The notes: a model not told the origin generated them from the letters alone. Counted from the stretch's first letter, positions 1 to 6,923 are shown. The stretch: DNA of 6,969 nt from Candidatus Margulisiibacteriota bacterium (GCA_031279305.1 JAITIS010000130.1:1-6969); one strand, 5' to 3'. Numbers and translations are program-made.

Positions 1-839
1 AACTGCAAAAATTAAACCATTTTAGCGTCACGCAGCTAGAAAAGTATTCGCGCTGTGCTTTCCGTTTTTTCTGCGAAGATGTGTTGAAGCTAAGAGGCAG
101 ACCAGAGGACAAAACCAACCTGACTATAGGCTCGCTGATGCATAAGGTTTTAGAATTATCTTATCTGGATCAGCAGACTGATCTGGATAAGCTCGTGGAG
201 GATATTTGGAACAGCACAGAATTCAAGGGCAAACTGAAGCTGCTGCACGGACAGGCGGAGGCGGAGCGCAAAAAAATTTCATTCATACTAAAAAGATTCA
301 TAGAACAAGACAAACTCGTATCCGCAGAAAGAAATTTTTGGCCGGCGGAATACGAAAAGAAAATGAGCGCTAGAGACTGCGCGGTCTATAAACTGGGCGG
401 CAATACTCTAAGCGGCACAATAGACCGTGTGGACAAAAACGCCGCGGAGGATTTTTTGATAATAGATTATAAATCTGGACAGTTGCCCCAGCTGGAGCCG
501 GCCGAGCTGGAAAAAGGCATTCTGCCGCAGGCGCTGGTCTATGCGCTGATTTACCGGGAACTGTCCGGGTTAAGCCCTGCCGGCGCGGAGTACTGCGGTC
601 TCAAAAAAAACAAACGCTCCGGCCTGTACAGCGCCAAATATCAAAACCTGATCCGGTCCAAAAAATTTGTCACACCGGCGGAATTCACAAAAATTCTAAA
701 TAACCTCCGTTCAAAACTCGCGGAATATTTTGCGGCGATTCAGCGCGGCGAGTTCTGGCAAAACAATGAGGAAAAATGCCCGGAATACTGCACAGCCAGT
801 GAAATCTGCCGCCAGAAACAAACAGGAGCGCCGATATGA
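1..839 (+). CDS. addB: AddB, ATP-dependent helicase/nuclease subunit B, C-terminal part (5' end outside window)
   Basis: AddB pairs with AddA in the cytoplasm to unwind and resect double-strand breaks; its own nuclease cuts the 5'-ended strand in characterised homologues. The frame (codons from base 3) is open to the window edge. The GTG at 81 is not the start, because conserved sequence precedes it: FSVTQLEKYSRCAFRFF is the usual entry to the AddB nuclease domain. The visible nuclease parts are a His in GSLMHKVLE, GTIDRVD with Asp codon 423-425, and IIDYKSG with Asp 465-467 and Lys 471-473. Four cysteines (codons 54, 777, 789, 807) match the 4Fe-4S staple that clasps this domain. The last three are spaced C-x3-C-x5-C, whereas I recall C-x2-C-x5-C for B. 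subtilis AddB. About 278 residues are seen, against roughly 1150 in a full AddB. The adjacent addA downstream supports the call. A Cas4-like or other stand-alone RecB nuclease is less likely because of that neighbour. Confidence 0.9.
   Translation, partial: LQKLNHFSVTQLEKYSRCAFRFFCEDVLKLRGRPEDKTNLTIGSLMHKVLELSYLDQQTDLDKLVEDIWNSTEFKGKLKLLHGQAEAERKKISFILKRFIEQDKLVSAERNFWPAEYEKKMSARDCAVYKLGGNTLSGTIDRVDKNAAEDFLIIDYKSGQLPQLEPAELEKGILPQALVYALIYRELSGLSPAGAEYCGLKKNKRSGLYSAKYQNLIRSKKFVTPAEFTKILNNLRSKLAEYFAAIQRGEFWQNNEEKCPEYCTASEICRQKQTGAPI
824..839 (+). promoter_or_regulatory. Ribosome binding site of addA and ATGA stop-start overlap
   Basis: AGGAG at 824-828 lies 7 bases before the addA ATG at 836-838. 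The addB stop TGA (837-839) overlaps that ATG. This arrangement points to translational coupling, so that the two subunits are made together, and it decides the addA start. Confidence 0.85.
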
Positions 840-3800
840 ACACGGCACAGCAAAAAATCGTAAAGGCGCGCGGGCAGTCTATCTGCGTCAACGCCAGCGC
901 GGGCACTGGAAAAACGACGGTGCTGGTGGAGAGAATACTCAGTCTGATCCGGGATGACCAAATTTCTATCTGTAAGATCCTGGCAATCACCTATACGGAC
1001 AAAGCCGCGCAGGAGCTGAAAGAACGGCTGACTCAGGCAATGCGCGACAGCGGGCTGAATTACTGGGAAACAGAAACCGCTTATATCACCACTTTTCACA
1101 GTTTTTGCGCCAGAATCCTGCGGGAAAACTGTTTTCAGCTAAACCTGCCGCCGGATTTCCGCATATTGACAGACATCCCAGCCAAACTGCTGCTGGAGGA
1201 AGCCACAAACAAGGTCATTGATAACAGGCTAAAAAACGATGACCCAAAAATCTGCGGTTTGCTGGAAAAATATCCGCGCGCAAACCTGCTTAACGGTCTA
1301 GCCGCCGCGCTTGCTGCTATGCAGGCCGCGGGACAAACACCCAAGGATCTGCAGGTAACTCCCGCAGAGATCTTAAAAAACATCACCGGATTAAACGAAA
1401 AATATCTGCGGGAGTGCTACGCTGAAATACAAAGCAAAGCGCGGCGGCTGGCCAGCCTGCAGGCAGACAAGGCCGGCGCGGAAAATCTGCGCGCGGTCTT
1501 AATAAAAATCTGCGCCGAGGATTTTGCCCAGGACAGACTTAAGGAAATTCAGGGGCTTTTTGCCGGACGTAAAATAAAAGAAGACACAGCCGCTGGCGAA
1601 TTTCTGAGGGCAATCCGCGTCCGGATAGCCGGGCTTAAATATTTTTTGGATTGTTCCGCCGAGCTGAAATTCTGCGAACTGACCGCCGAATATCTGGATT
1701 TGCTGGAAGAAGCGCGCGCCGAATACTCCAGACTCAAAGAAAAAAATAATCTGCTGGATTTTGAGGATTTACAGTTAAAAACCTTAAAAATGCTGAAAGA
1801 GCAGCCCGGAATCGCCAGTTTTTATCAAAAACATTTTGCCGAGATTGCCGTGGATGAATTTCAGGACACCAACGGTCTGCAAAACGAGCTGTTAAATCAG
1901 CTCGCGGAAAAAAATAATTTATTTATCGTCGGCGACCGCAAACAGTCGATTTATTTTTTTCGTCACGCGGACAGCGCGCTTTTCGCAAAACGCGGGGAGG
2001 CTATCGCGCAGGCGGGAGGCCTCCGGGAAAATCTTACGGAAAACTACCGCTGCGCGCAAAATATTATCGGGCTGGTCAATCAAGTGTGCGCAAATTTACT
2101 GCCGGATTACGCTCCGGAAAAACTGCGGGCCGGACGGGAGGAACAGCTGGCCAGCCCAGGCGAAGCCAAGATTGTTTTTATTCCCCAGCATAAAAACCTA
2201 AATGAAAACACCGAGGCCGCGCGAGGCAAAGAGGCGCGTTATATCGCGCGGCAGCTGAAAGATCTGCAGGGGCAGGACAACGCAATACTGCTGCCCAAAA
2301 CCACCGGCCTAAAAATATACACCGCGGCTCTGGAGGCGGAAAATCTGCCGTATACAGTATGGAGCGGCGGAACTTATTATCAGCGCGGGGAGATAATCGA
2401 TGTCTTAAATTTTCTGCAAATCCTGAACAATCCATATGATGATCTGAAGCTAGCCGCGGTGCTACGCTCGGAAATGTTCAGCGTAAGCGACGGCGCGCTG
2501 TTTATGCTGACCAGAGACAAAAAAGAAAAACCGCTGTTTGCTCTACTGGAGCGCGGCTTTGCCGGCTGGCCGGCGGAAGACAGGGAAAAAATCGAGGATT
2601 TCCGGCGCATATACGCAGAGATTGCCGCGTGCCTCGGCAAGCTGCCCGTCGCCCGGATTGTAAAACAAGTTTTAGAAAAAACTTTTTTCACGCGCGTCGC
2701 CTTTACCCACCGGGATAAATCCGCGCAGATCAGCGCCAATCTGCAAAAACTGCTGGAGATCGCTCAAGATCCGCTTTTTAGCCGGCATAATCTGGCTTAT
2801 TTTATTCATTACATAGAGAAATTACAGGAAGAAGGCGCTAAAGAAACCGACGCGGAACCGGAGGACAAGACAAATGCTATCAAAATTTTGACCATTCACA
2901 AAGCCAAAGGTCTGGAATTTGATAATGTTTTTATCGCGGACATTTACGCGCATTCGACCGAAAAAACGTCAGATAATCCTTTTAATAAACAGTTGGCCGA
3001 GCAAAAAATTCCGCTCGCGCTCCAATACAAAGAGGACGGGGAAGACTATATTTCGCTCGCGGCCCGGCACAGCAAACGCTTAAACCTCGCGCTGGAAACA
3101 GCGGAACGCAAAAGGCTGTTTTATGTCGCGCTGACCCGCGCCAAAAAAAGACTATATGTGATCAGCGCCTACCCGCAGAATTCTGACCAAGAGGAAATTA
3201 AGGATATTTCCTGCGGCTGTCTGGACACGCAGAACATCGGCGCGTGGCTGCGCTATCTGTGCCAGCAAAATAAAATTTCCGCGCAGTATGTCGTCAATGA
3301 TCCCGCCATCCCGCCAGAAACCAAAAAGAAAACATCCGTAAAATTGCCCACCATTTTGCCAGAGCCCGGAAAATACTTGCCGGAGCTTCAGGAAACTTAT
3401 GAGCTAAACAACCTTACCGCCACGCTGGCCGGCGATCTGCTGAAGCAAACCGGCGCTTTTATCTTAAATTATTTTCACGGTTTTCCGTTGCCGGCGCCGC
3501 AAACGCACGGACGGTTTGACGCAGAGACAATGCTTAAAATCGGCAGGGCCGCGCACAAAGCCATCGAGGAAAAAACCCTAAAATACACCGGCAGGGAGTT
3601 CACGCCCGCGCAAAAGGAATTCCTGCAAAAATGTCTGGACAATTTTTACGCCTCGGAAGCCGCCCGGCTGATGCGCGCCAACGCTTATTATTTAGAGCTG
3701 GATCTGGATTATCTGGAAAACAACATCCGCTATCAGGGACGCGCGGATCTAGTCATTCAGACTACCGGCGCAGTTTTAGTCTATGATTTTAAGACTGGCG

Positions 3801-3991
3801 AGGCGGAACAAAAATACAACGCGCAGGTGGCGCTGTATATGGCTATCCTGCAAAAATATTTTGCTGGTAAAAAAATCCAGGGATTTATTTTTTATCTGCA
3901 CAGCAATAACCTAGCCGAGGTCGCGCTGGATGAAAATATTTTTCAGAAATGCGCGGACGCGCTGGCGACTTATGAAAATACCCAGACATAA
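836..3991 (+). CDS. addA: AddA, ATP-dependent helicase/nuclease subunit A
   Basis: AddA is the 3'-5' helicase motor of AddAB and also carries the nuclease that cuts the 3'-ended strand, giving 3' overhangs for RecA. All superfamily 1 (UvrD/RecB) motifs are present: Walker A NASAGTGKT (19-27), motif Ia ITYTDKAAQEL (51-61), TTFHSFCARIL (85-95), Walker B VDEFQDTN (339-346), motif III GDRKQSIYFFR (366-376), motif IV TENYR (401-405), motif V TIHKAKGLEF (686-695) and motif VI LFYVALTRAKKRL (761-773). The C-terminal PD-(D/E)XK nuclease shows His907, GRAD with Asp971, VYDFKTG with Asp984 and Lys986, and AQVALY with Gln997, so both activities look intact. The chosen ATG leaves a short N-terminus with a Q-motif-like TAQQ just before Walker A. 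At 1051 residues it is shorter than B. subtilis AddA (about 1230). It lies downstream of addB in the same operon order as in B. subtilis. RecB is a less likely alternative, since the partner is AddB-like. Confidence 0.95.
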   Translation: MNTAQQKIVKARGQSICVNASAGTGKTTVLVERILSLIRDDQISICKILAITYTDKAAQELKERLTQAMRDSGLNYWETETAYITTFHSFCARILRENCFQLNLPPDFRILTDIPAKLLLEEATNKVIDNRLKNDDPKICGLLEKYPRANLLNGLAAALAAMQAAGQTPKDLQVTPAEILKNITGLNEKYLRECYAEIQSKARRLASLQADKAGAENLRAVLIKICAEDFAQDRLKEIQGLFAGRKIKEDTAAGEFLRAIRVRIAGLKYFLDCSAELKFCELTAEYLDLLEEARAEYSRLKEKNNLLDFEDLQLKTLKMLKEQPGIASFYQKHFAEIAVDEFQDTNGLQNELLNQLAEKNNLFIVGDRKQSIYFFRHADSALFAKRGEAIAQAGGLRENLTENYRCAQNIIGLVNQVCANLLPDYAPEKLRAGREEQLASPGEAKIVFIPQHKNLNENTEAARGKEARYIARQLKDLQGQDNAILLPKTTGLKIYTAALEAENLPYTVWSGGTYYQRGEIIDVLNFLQILNNPYDDLKLAAVLRSEMFSVSDGALFMLTRDKKEKPLFALLERGFAGWPAEDREKIEDFRRIYAEIAACLGKLPVARIVKQVLEKTFFTRVAFTHRDKSAQISANLQKLLEIAQDPLFSRHNLAYFIHYIEKLQEEGAKETDAEPEDKTNAIKILTIHKAKGLEFDNVFIADIYAHSTEKTSDNPFNKQLAEQKIPLALQYKEDGEDYISLAARHSKRLNLALETAERKRLFYVALTRAKKRLYVISAYPQNSDQEEIKDISCGCLDTQNIGAWLRYLCQQNKISAQYVVNDPAIPPETKKKTSVKLPTILPEPGKYLPELQETYELNNLTATLAGDLLKQTGAFILNYFHGFPLPAPQTHGRFDAETMLKIGRAAHKAIEEKTLKYTGREFTPAQKEFLQKCLDNFYASEAARLMRANAYYLELDLDYLENNIRYQGRADLVIQTTGAVLVYDFKTGEAEQKYNAQVALYMAILQKYFAGKKIQGFIFYLHSNNLAEVALDENIFQKCADALATYENTQT

Positions 3992-4007
3992 AAATTTGCC
4001 TGTTCTC

Positions 4008-4016
4008 TGTTACAAT
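4008..4016 (+). promoter_or_regulatory. Possible extended -10 promoter for the restriction-modification gene
   Basis: TGTTACAAT fits an extended -10 element (TG, one base, then TACAAT with five of six consensus bases). I see no convincing -35 at normal spacing. Transcription would begin near 4022-4024, almost on the ATG at 4025, so the message would be leaderless or nearly so. That agrees with the absence of any Shine-Dalgarno sequence in the 33-base gap after addA. A chance match is quite possible; readthrough from addA is the alternative. Confidence 0.3.
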
Positions 4017-4024
4017 ATGCGGCA

Positions 4025-4903
4025 ATGGGCGCCGCAGAATATTTTTCCAGCATACAAAAATTATACGCGGGCGGGCGGGCGACAGAGCGCAGCTACCGCG
4101 GCTACTTGGCACGGCTGATCGAGACGCTGGAGCCGATCGATTGCGGCGCGCCGGACTATATCATCACACAGCGGGGGCTTCCGGTCGGTTATATCGAAGC
4201 TAAAAACCTCGACCAGAAAACCGATCTGGACGCCGCGGAAAAATCCGCACAGCTGGAGCGTTATCTCAAAAGCCTGAATAATCTGGCGCTCACTAACTAT
4301 CTGGAATTTCGTTTTTATAAGAATGGCAGCAAGGTCGCGGCCGTGTCTATCGGCAAACTGAACGGCGGCAAGCTGGCGCCCGCGCCGGAAAACTGGGCAC
4401 ATTTTGCGGATCTGCTCCGAGATTTTTGCGCGTACACCGGGCAGACCATAACCGCGCCGGAAAAACTGGCCAAAATGATGGCCGGCAAAGCGAGACTGAT
4501 GCAGGAAATAATTTTCAACACCGTAAATTCCGCCGGGGACAATTCGCTCAAAGAACAGTTGCTGGCTTTTCGGAAAATTTTAATTCACGATATGGACGCC
4601 AAGCAATTTTCCGACATCTATGCTCAGACTATCACGTACGGGCTTTTTGCCGCCCGGCTGCACGACCGGACGCTGGAAAATTTTTCGCGGCAGGAAGCCC
4701 GTGAATTGGCGCCTAGATCCAATCCGTTTTTACGCCAGTTTTTTGATTATATTTCCGGTGCCAATCTGGATGACAACGTAGCTTGGATAGTGGACGACCT
4801 CGCCAATATTTTTCTGCGCTGCGATGTGCGCACCATCCTGCAAAATTTCGGCGCGGCAACCAAACAGACCGACCAGCTGGTGCATTTTTATGAAGCTTTT
4901 TAG
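4025..4903 (+). CDS. Fragment 1 of the broken restriction-modification enzyme: N-terminal nuclease and linker
   Basis: This 292-residue open frame has the family's opening, EYFSSIQKLYAGGRATERSYRGYLARL. A PD-(D/E)XK nuclease core follows: GAPDYII (Asp44), then GYIEAKNL (Glu58, Lys60), and the typical LTNYLEFRFYKNG (89-101). Residues 140-290 are a mostly helical linker ending in TDQLVHFYEAF, where homologues continue straight into the methylase. It ends at TAG (4901-4903) because of the first frameshift. The ATG at 4025 is the first start codon in an open stretch beginning at 3992 and has no Shine-Dalgarno sequence. If translated alone it would be a nuclease without methylase or specificity parts. 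An intact sequence-independent nuclease would be risky to the cell, so it is probably inert without the rest. Confidence 0.85.
   Translation: MGAAEYFSSIQKLYAGGRATERSYRGYLARLIETLEPIDCGAPDYIITQRGLPVGYIEAKNLDQKTDLDAAEKSAQLERYLKSLNNLALTNYLEFRFYKNGSKVAAVSIGKLNGGKLAPAPENWAHFADLLRDFCAYTGQTITAPEKLAKMMAGKARLMQEIIFNTVNSAGDNSLKEQLLAFRKILIHDMDAKQFSDIYAQTITYGLFAARLHDRTLENFSRQEARELAPRSNPFLRQFFDYISGANLDDNVAWIVDDLANIFLRCDVRTILQNFGAATKQTDQLVHFYEAF
4897..4901 (+). other. Frameshift site 1 (T5; one T short)
   Basis: The codons GCT TTT TAG end fragment 1. One extra T gives GCT TTT TTA GGC, joining HFYEAF to LGAYDARLKKTRGVYYTP as in intact family members. A ribosome with Phe-tRNA on TTT could also slip back one base onto TTT (4897-4899) and yield the same protein. 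Confidence 0.85.
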
Positions 4904-4959
4904 GCGCATACGACGCCCGGCTCAAGAAAACCCGCGGCGTTTATTACACGCCGGAGCCA

Positions 4960-5616
4960 GTGGTGAATTTTATTGCGCGCGCGGTAGACGATATTCTCAA
5001 AACCGAATTTGCCATCGCCGGTGGCCTAGCTGACACCGGCAAAATAAAAATACAGGGGCAGGAGCTGCACCGCGTGCAGATCCTCGACCCCGCCGCCTGC
5101 ACAGGGACATTCTTAAGCGCGGTCATCAGGCATATTCATCAGCAGTATGCCGGGCAGAGCGGCGTATGGAACGCTTACGTCGACGAGCATTTAATTCCGC
5201 GCCTGCACGGGTTTGAACTTTTGATGGCGGCCTACACGATCTGCCACACCAAGCTGGAGTTACTCTTAAACGAAACCGGCTACAAATCCCGAAGCGGCCA
5301 GCGGCTCAAAGTCTATCTGACTAATACGCTGGAAGAGGCGACGCTCAGCACAGAGACGCTGTTCGCCAAATGGCTGTCTGACGAGGCGAGCGCGGCGAAT
5401 GAGGTAAAACGCGACTGTCCGGTGATGGTGGTGCTGGGCAATCCGCCCTACAGTGGAGAAAGCGAGAATAAAGGCAGTTGGATTACGGCACAAATATCTG
5501 ATTATAAATTTGAACCAGACAGTCAACAGAAACTAAATGAAGGCATTTCCAAGTGGCTCAGTGATGACTATGTAAAATTCATCCGCTATGGCGAACAGCT
5601 TATAGAAAAAAAATAG
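4960..5616 (+). CDS. Fragment 2 of the broken restriction-modification enzyme: methylase core
   Basis: The open frame really begins at the frameshift (from about 4900), reading LGAYDARLKKTRGVYYTPEPVV. The GTG at 4960 is only the first nominal start and would cut off the conserved GVYYTP. SAM-binding motif I is DPAACTGTF at 5086-5112, and the catalytic motif IV NPPY of N6-adenine methylases is at 5440-5451. Between them are family blocks such as HGFELLMAAYTICHTKLELLL. The fragment ends with KFIRYGEQLIEKK and TAG at 5614, where the second frameshift lies. No ribosome binding site is seen at 4960, so independent translation is unlikely. Confidence 0.8.
   Translation: MVNFIARAVDDILKTEFAIAGGLADTGKIKIQGQELHRVQILDPAACTGTFLSAVIRHIHQQYAGQSGVWNAYVDEHLIPRLHGFELLMAAYTICHTKLELLLNETGYKSRSGQRLKVYLTNTLEEATLSTETLFAKWLSDEASAANEVKRDCPVMVVLGNPPYSGESENKGSWITAQISDYKFEPDSQQKLNEGISKWLSDDYVKFIRYGEQLIEKK
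5606..5613 (+). other. Frameshift site 2 (A8; one A too many)
   Basis: GAA AAA AAA TAG ends fragment 2. With seven A's it reads GAA AAA AAT AGC, giving LIEKNSAGVLAYINNHTF, the expected family continuation into fragment 3. Confidence 0.85.
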
Positions 5617-5677
5617 CGCGGGAGTTTTAGCTTATATCAATAATCATACTTTTATTAACAATACAACTTTTCGCGGT

Positions 5678-5914
5678 ATGCGCTGGCATTTGTTAAAAAC
5701 TTTTGACAAAATTTATATTCTTGACTTACACGGCAATGCTAAGCGAAAAGAAACCTGCCCAGACGGAAGTAAAGATGAGAATGTTTTTGATATTCAACAA
5801 GGAGTGTCGGTAAATATTTTTGTGAAAACAAATAAGAAAAAACTAATAAATTGGCAAAGATTTGTTATTACGAACTCTGGGGCTTACGTAAAAATAAATA
5901 TGAATTTTTATTAA
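5678..5914 (+). CDS. Fragment 3 of the broken restriction-modification enzyme: post-NPPY methylase segment
   Basis: In this frame the coding similarity runs from about 5612 (NSAGVLAYINNHTFINNTTFRGMR) through LLKTFDKIYILDLHGNAKRKETC and DENVFDIQQGVSVNIFVKTN, all hallmark blocks of the family after NPPY. Similarity ends at about 5836; the rest of the open frame to 5914 is out-of-frame translation beside fragment 4. The ATG at 5678 is internal and has no ribosome binding site. This is a piece of the pseudogene and not a separate small gene. Confidence 0.7.
   Translation: MRWHLLKTFDKIYILDLHGNAKRKETCPDGSKDENVFDIQQGVSVNIFVKTNKKKLINWQRFVITNSGAYVKINMNFY
5837..5842 (+). other. Frameshift site 3 (A6; one A short)
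   Basis: Frame 3 reads AAG AAA AAA CTA. One extra A gives AAG AAA AAA ACT AAT AAA TTG, joining NIFVKTNKK to TNKLAKICYYELWG. The exact point could lie a few bases away, but the switch must fall between about 5834 and 5850. Confidence 0.8.
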
Positions 5915-6918
5915 AAAATAATTTACAGTCTATTAAATTTCAGAACCTAGCTTATAAAGAGCCATATTATTTTTTTGTGCCAAAAGATTTTGGCGCCATA
6001 GATGTATACAATAAAGGGTTTGCTGTAGATAAGTTATTCTGCCTCAATGGAGTAGGCATCTGCACAAAAAGAGATAACCTAGCTTACCAAGATACAGAGA
6101 AAGATTTATTAAATATCTTAAATGATTTTAGCAAGTTGGATGAGTTATCTATTAAAAATAAGCACAACATACAATCAGAAAGTCGAGACCAAAAAGTAAT
6201 TTACGCCAAAAATAATGTTATGGAATATGGCATTAAAGATGAATACATAAAAACAGTTTTATACAGACCTTTTGATAAAAAGGTGACTTATTTTACAAAT
6301 AAGTCCAAAGGATTTTTAGCGTATCCTGTTTATAATATTATGCGGCATTTTCTTCAGGACAATATAGCTATTGTAATTGGTAAACAGGGTGGTTCTGTGG
6401 GGGATATGTATTGGAATTTGGCATTTGTTTCTAAAAATATTGTTGACCTCAATTTATATTACAGAGGCGGCGCTGTAACAATGCCTTTGTATATTTACGA
6501 TGACGACATGTATGACGCCCGTCGTCCCAATTTTAATCCGGAAATAATCCAAAAATTTGAGCAGACTGTAGGGAAAGCGGAGCCGCTCGCCATCCTCGAT
6601 TATATTTACGCTGTCCTGCACTCGCCGAAATACCGCGAGACTTACAAAGAATTTCTCAAAATTGATTTTCCGCGCGTGCCGTATCCAGCGGACAAAAAGA
6701 TTTTTAGCCGGCTGGCGAAAATCGGCGGAAAATTAAGGCAAATACATCTGCTGGAGGCGCCGCTGAAATTTCTGACCGCCTATCCGGTGAACGGTGATAA
6801 CAAAGTGGAAAAAATAATTTGGACGCCAGACGGAGCTGCCGGACGCGTCTATATTAACGCCGCTCTGGCCGAGACAACCCGCCTGATGCCAGAAATCGAC
6901 GCGGTGAAATTTCTCTAG
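5851..6918 (+). CDS. Fragment 4 of the broken restriction-modification enzyme: specificity region and C-terminus
   Basis: Family-like reading begins near 5836 and passes through the nominal TTG at 5851: LAKICYYELWG, KYEFLLKNNL, then PYYFFVPKDFGAID, NGVGICTKRD and YRPFDKKVTYFTNKSKGFLAYP. These belong to the region that sets the DNA target in type ISP-like enzymes. The end carries DYIYAVLHSPKYRETYKEFLKIDFPRVPYP and LRQIHLLEAP. After GRVYIN it jumps directly to ALAETTRLMPEID and stops at 6918. The first two-thirds, to about 6500, is very AT-rich, while the last third returns to the base composition of the rest of the window. Without the methylase core this 355-residue piece would have no enzymatic activity. 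Confidence 0.8.
   Translation: MAKICYYELWGLRKNKYEFLLKNNLQSIKFQNLAYKEPYYFFVPKDFGAIDVYNKGFAVDKLFCLNGVGICTKRDNLAYQDTEKDLLNILNDFSKLDELSIKNKHNIQSESRDQKVIYAKNNVMEYGIKDEYIKTVLYRPFDKKVTYFTNKSKGFLAYPVYNIMRHFLQDNIAIVIGKQGGSVGDMYWNLAFVSKNIVDLNLYYRGGAVTMPLYIYDDDMYDARRPNFNPEIIQKFEQTVGKAEPLAILDYIYAVLHSPKYRETYKEFLKIDFPRVPYPADKKIFSRLAKIGGKLRQIHLLEAPLKFLTAYPVNGDNKVEKIIWTPDGAAGRVYINAALAETTRLMPEIDAVKFL
6856..6861 (+). other. In-frame deletion junction in the conserved C-terminus
   Basis: GRVYIN (ending at 6858) is joined directly to AALAETTRLMPEID. From memory of the family, about 48 residues normally lie between, including the QYF, IGGYQ, KWLKDRK and DILHYQ blocks. None of these is present in any frame nearby. 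Confidence 0.65.
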
Positions 6919-6923
6919 CGGCT

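Larger units (their letters stand above)
5455..6500 (+). other. AT-rich block inside the restriction-modification gene
   Basis: Hand counts over 60-base lines give 9 GC at 5881, 16 at 6121, 18 at 6181 and 21 at 6421. Lines outside the block give 32 at 5281, 30 at 6661 and 35 at 3061. The edges are gradual and the limits approximate. The block runs from just after NPPY to the end of the specificity-type region, so it may have come from a different donor. Confidence 0.7.
4025..6918 (+). pseudogene. Type ISP-like / type IIG restriction-modification enzyme, broken by three frameshifts and a C-terminal deletion
   Basis: Four successive reading-frame pieces join into one polypeptide of a known family: a single chain with nuclease, N6-adenine methylase and specificity region that would cut unmodified DNA and methylate its own site. 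Adding one T at 4897-4901, removing one A from 5606-5613 and adding one A at 5837-5842 gives 965 codons (964 residues). Repaired domains are: PD-(D/E)XK nuclease (Asp44, Glu58, Lys60); helical linker (about 100-290); GVYYTP (305-310); SAM motif I DPAACTGTF (355-363); catalytic NPPY (473-476); then a specificity-type region with YRPFD (747-751), MPLYIYDDD and DFPRVPYP (881-888). No helicase domain is present, unlike full type ISP enzymes such as LlaGI. The stretch after GRVYIN (945) lacks about 48 residues that I expect from the family. As read, no fragment holds a complete methylase with its specificity region, so it is probably inactive. Sequencing error in homopolymers is the main alternative for the shifts, but it would not explain the deletion. 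Confidence 0.85.

Noticed and set aside
81..839. GTG at 81 as the start of a 252-residue protein
   Set aside because: The frame is open upstream to the window edge, and the conserved AddB sequence with the first cluster cysteine (codon 54-56) lies before it.
685..1099. Open frames on the minus strand over the addB-addA junction
   Set aside because: They lie opposite strongly supported genes and their translations resemble no protein family; they are shadow frames.
4061..4704. Open frames antisense to and out of frame with the nuclease fragment
   Set aside because: The plus-strand frame carries clear family motifs over the same bases; these others have none and no ribosome binding sites.
4025..6918. 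Four separate genes forming a multi-subunit defence operon
   Set aside because: The pieces are consecutive segments of one known polypeptide family, meet at single-base shifts, and the later ones lack starts and ribosome binding sites at sensible positions.
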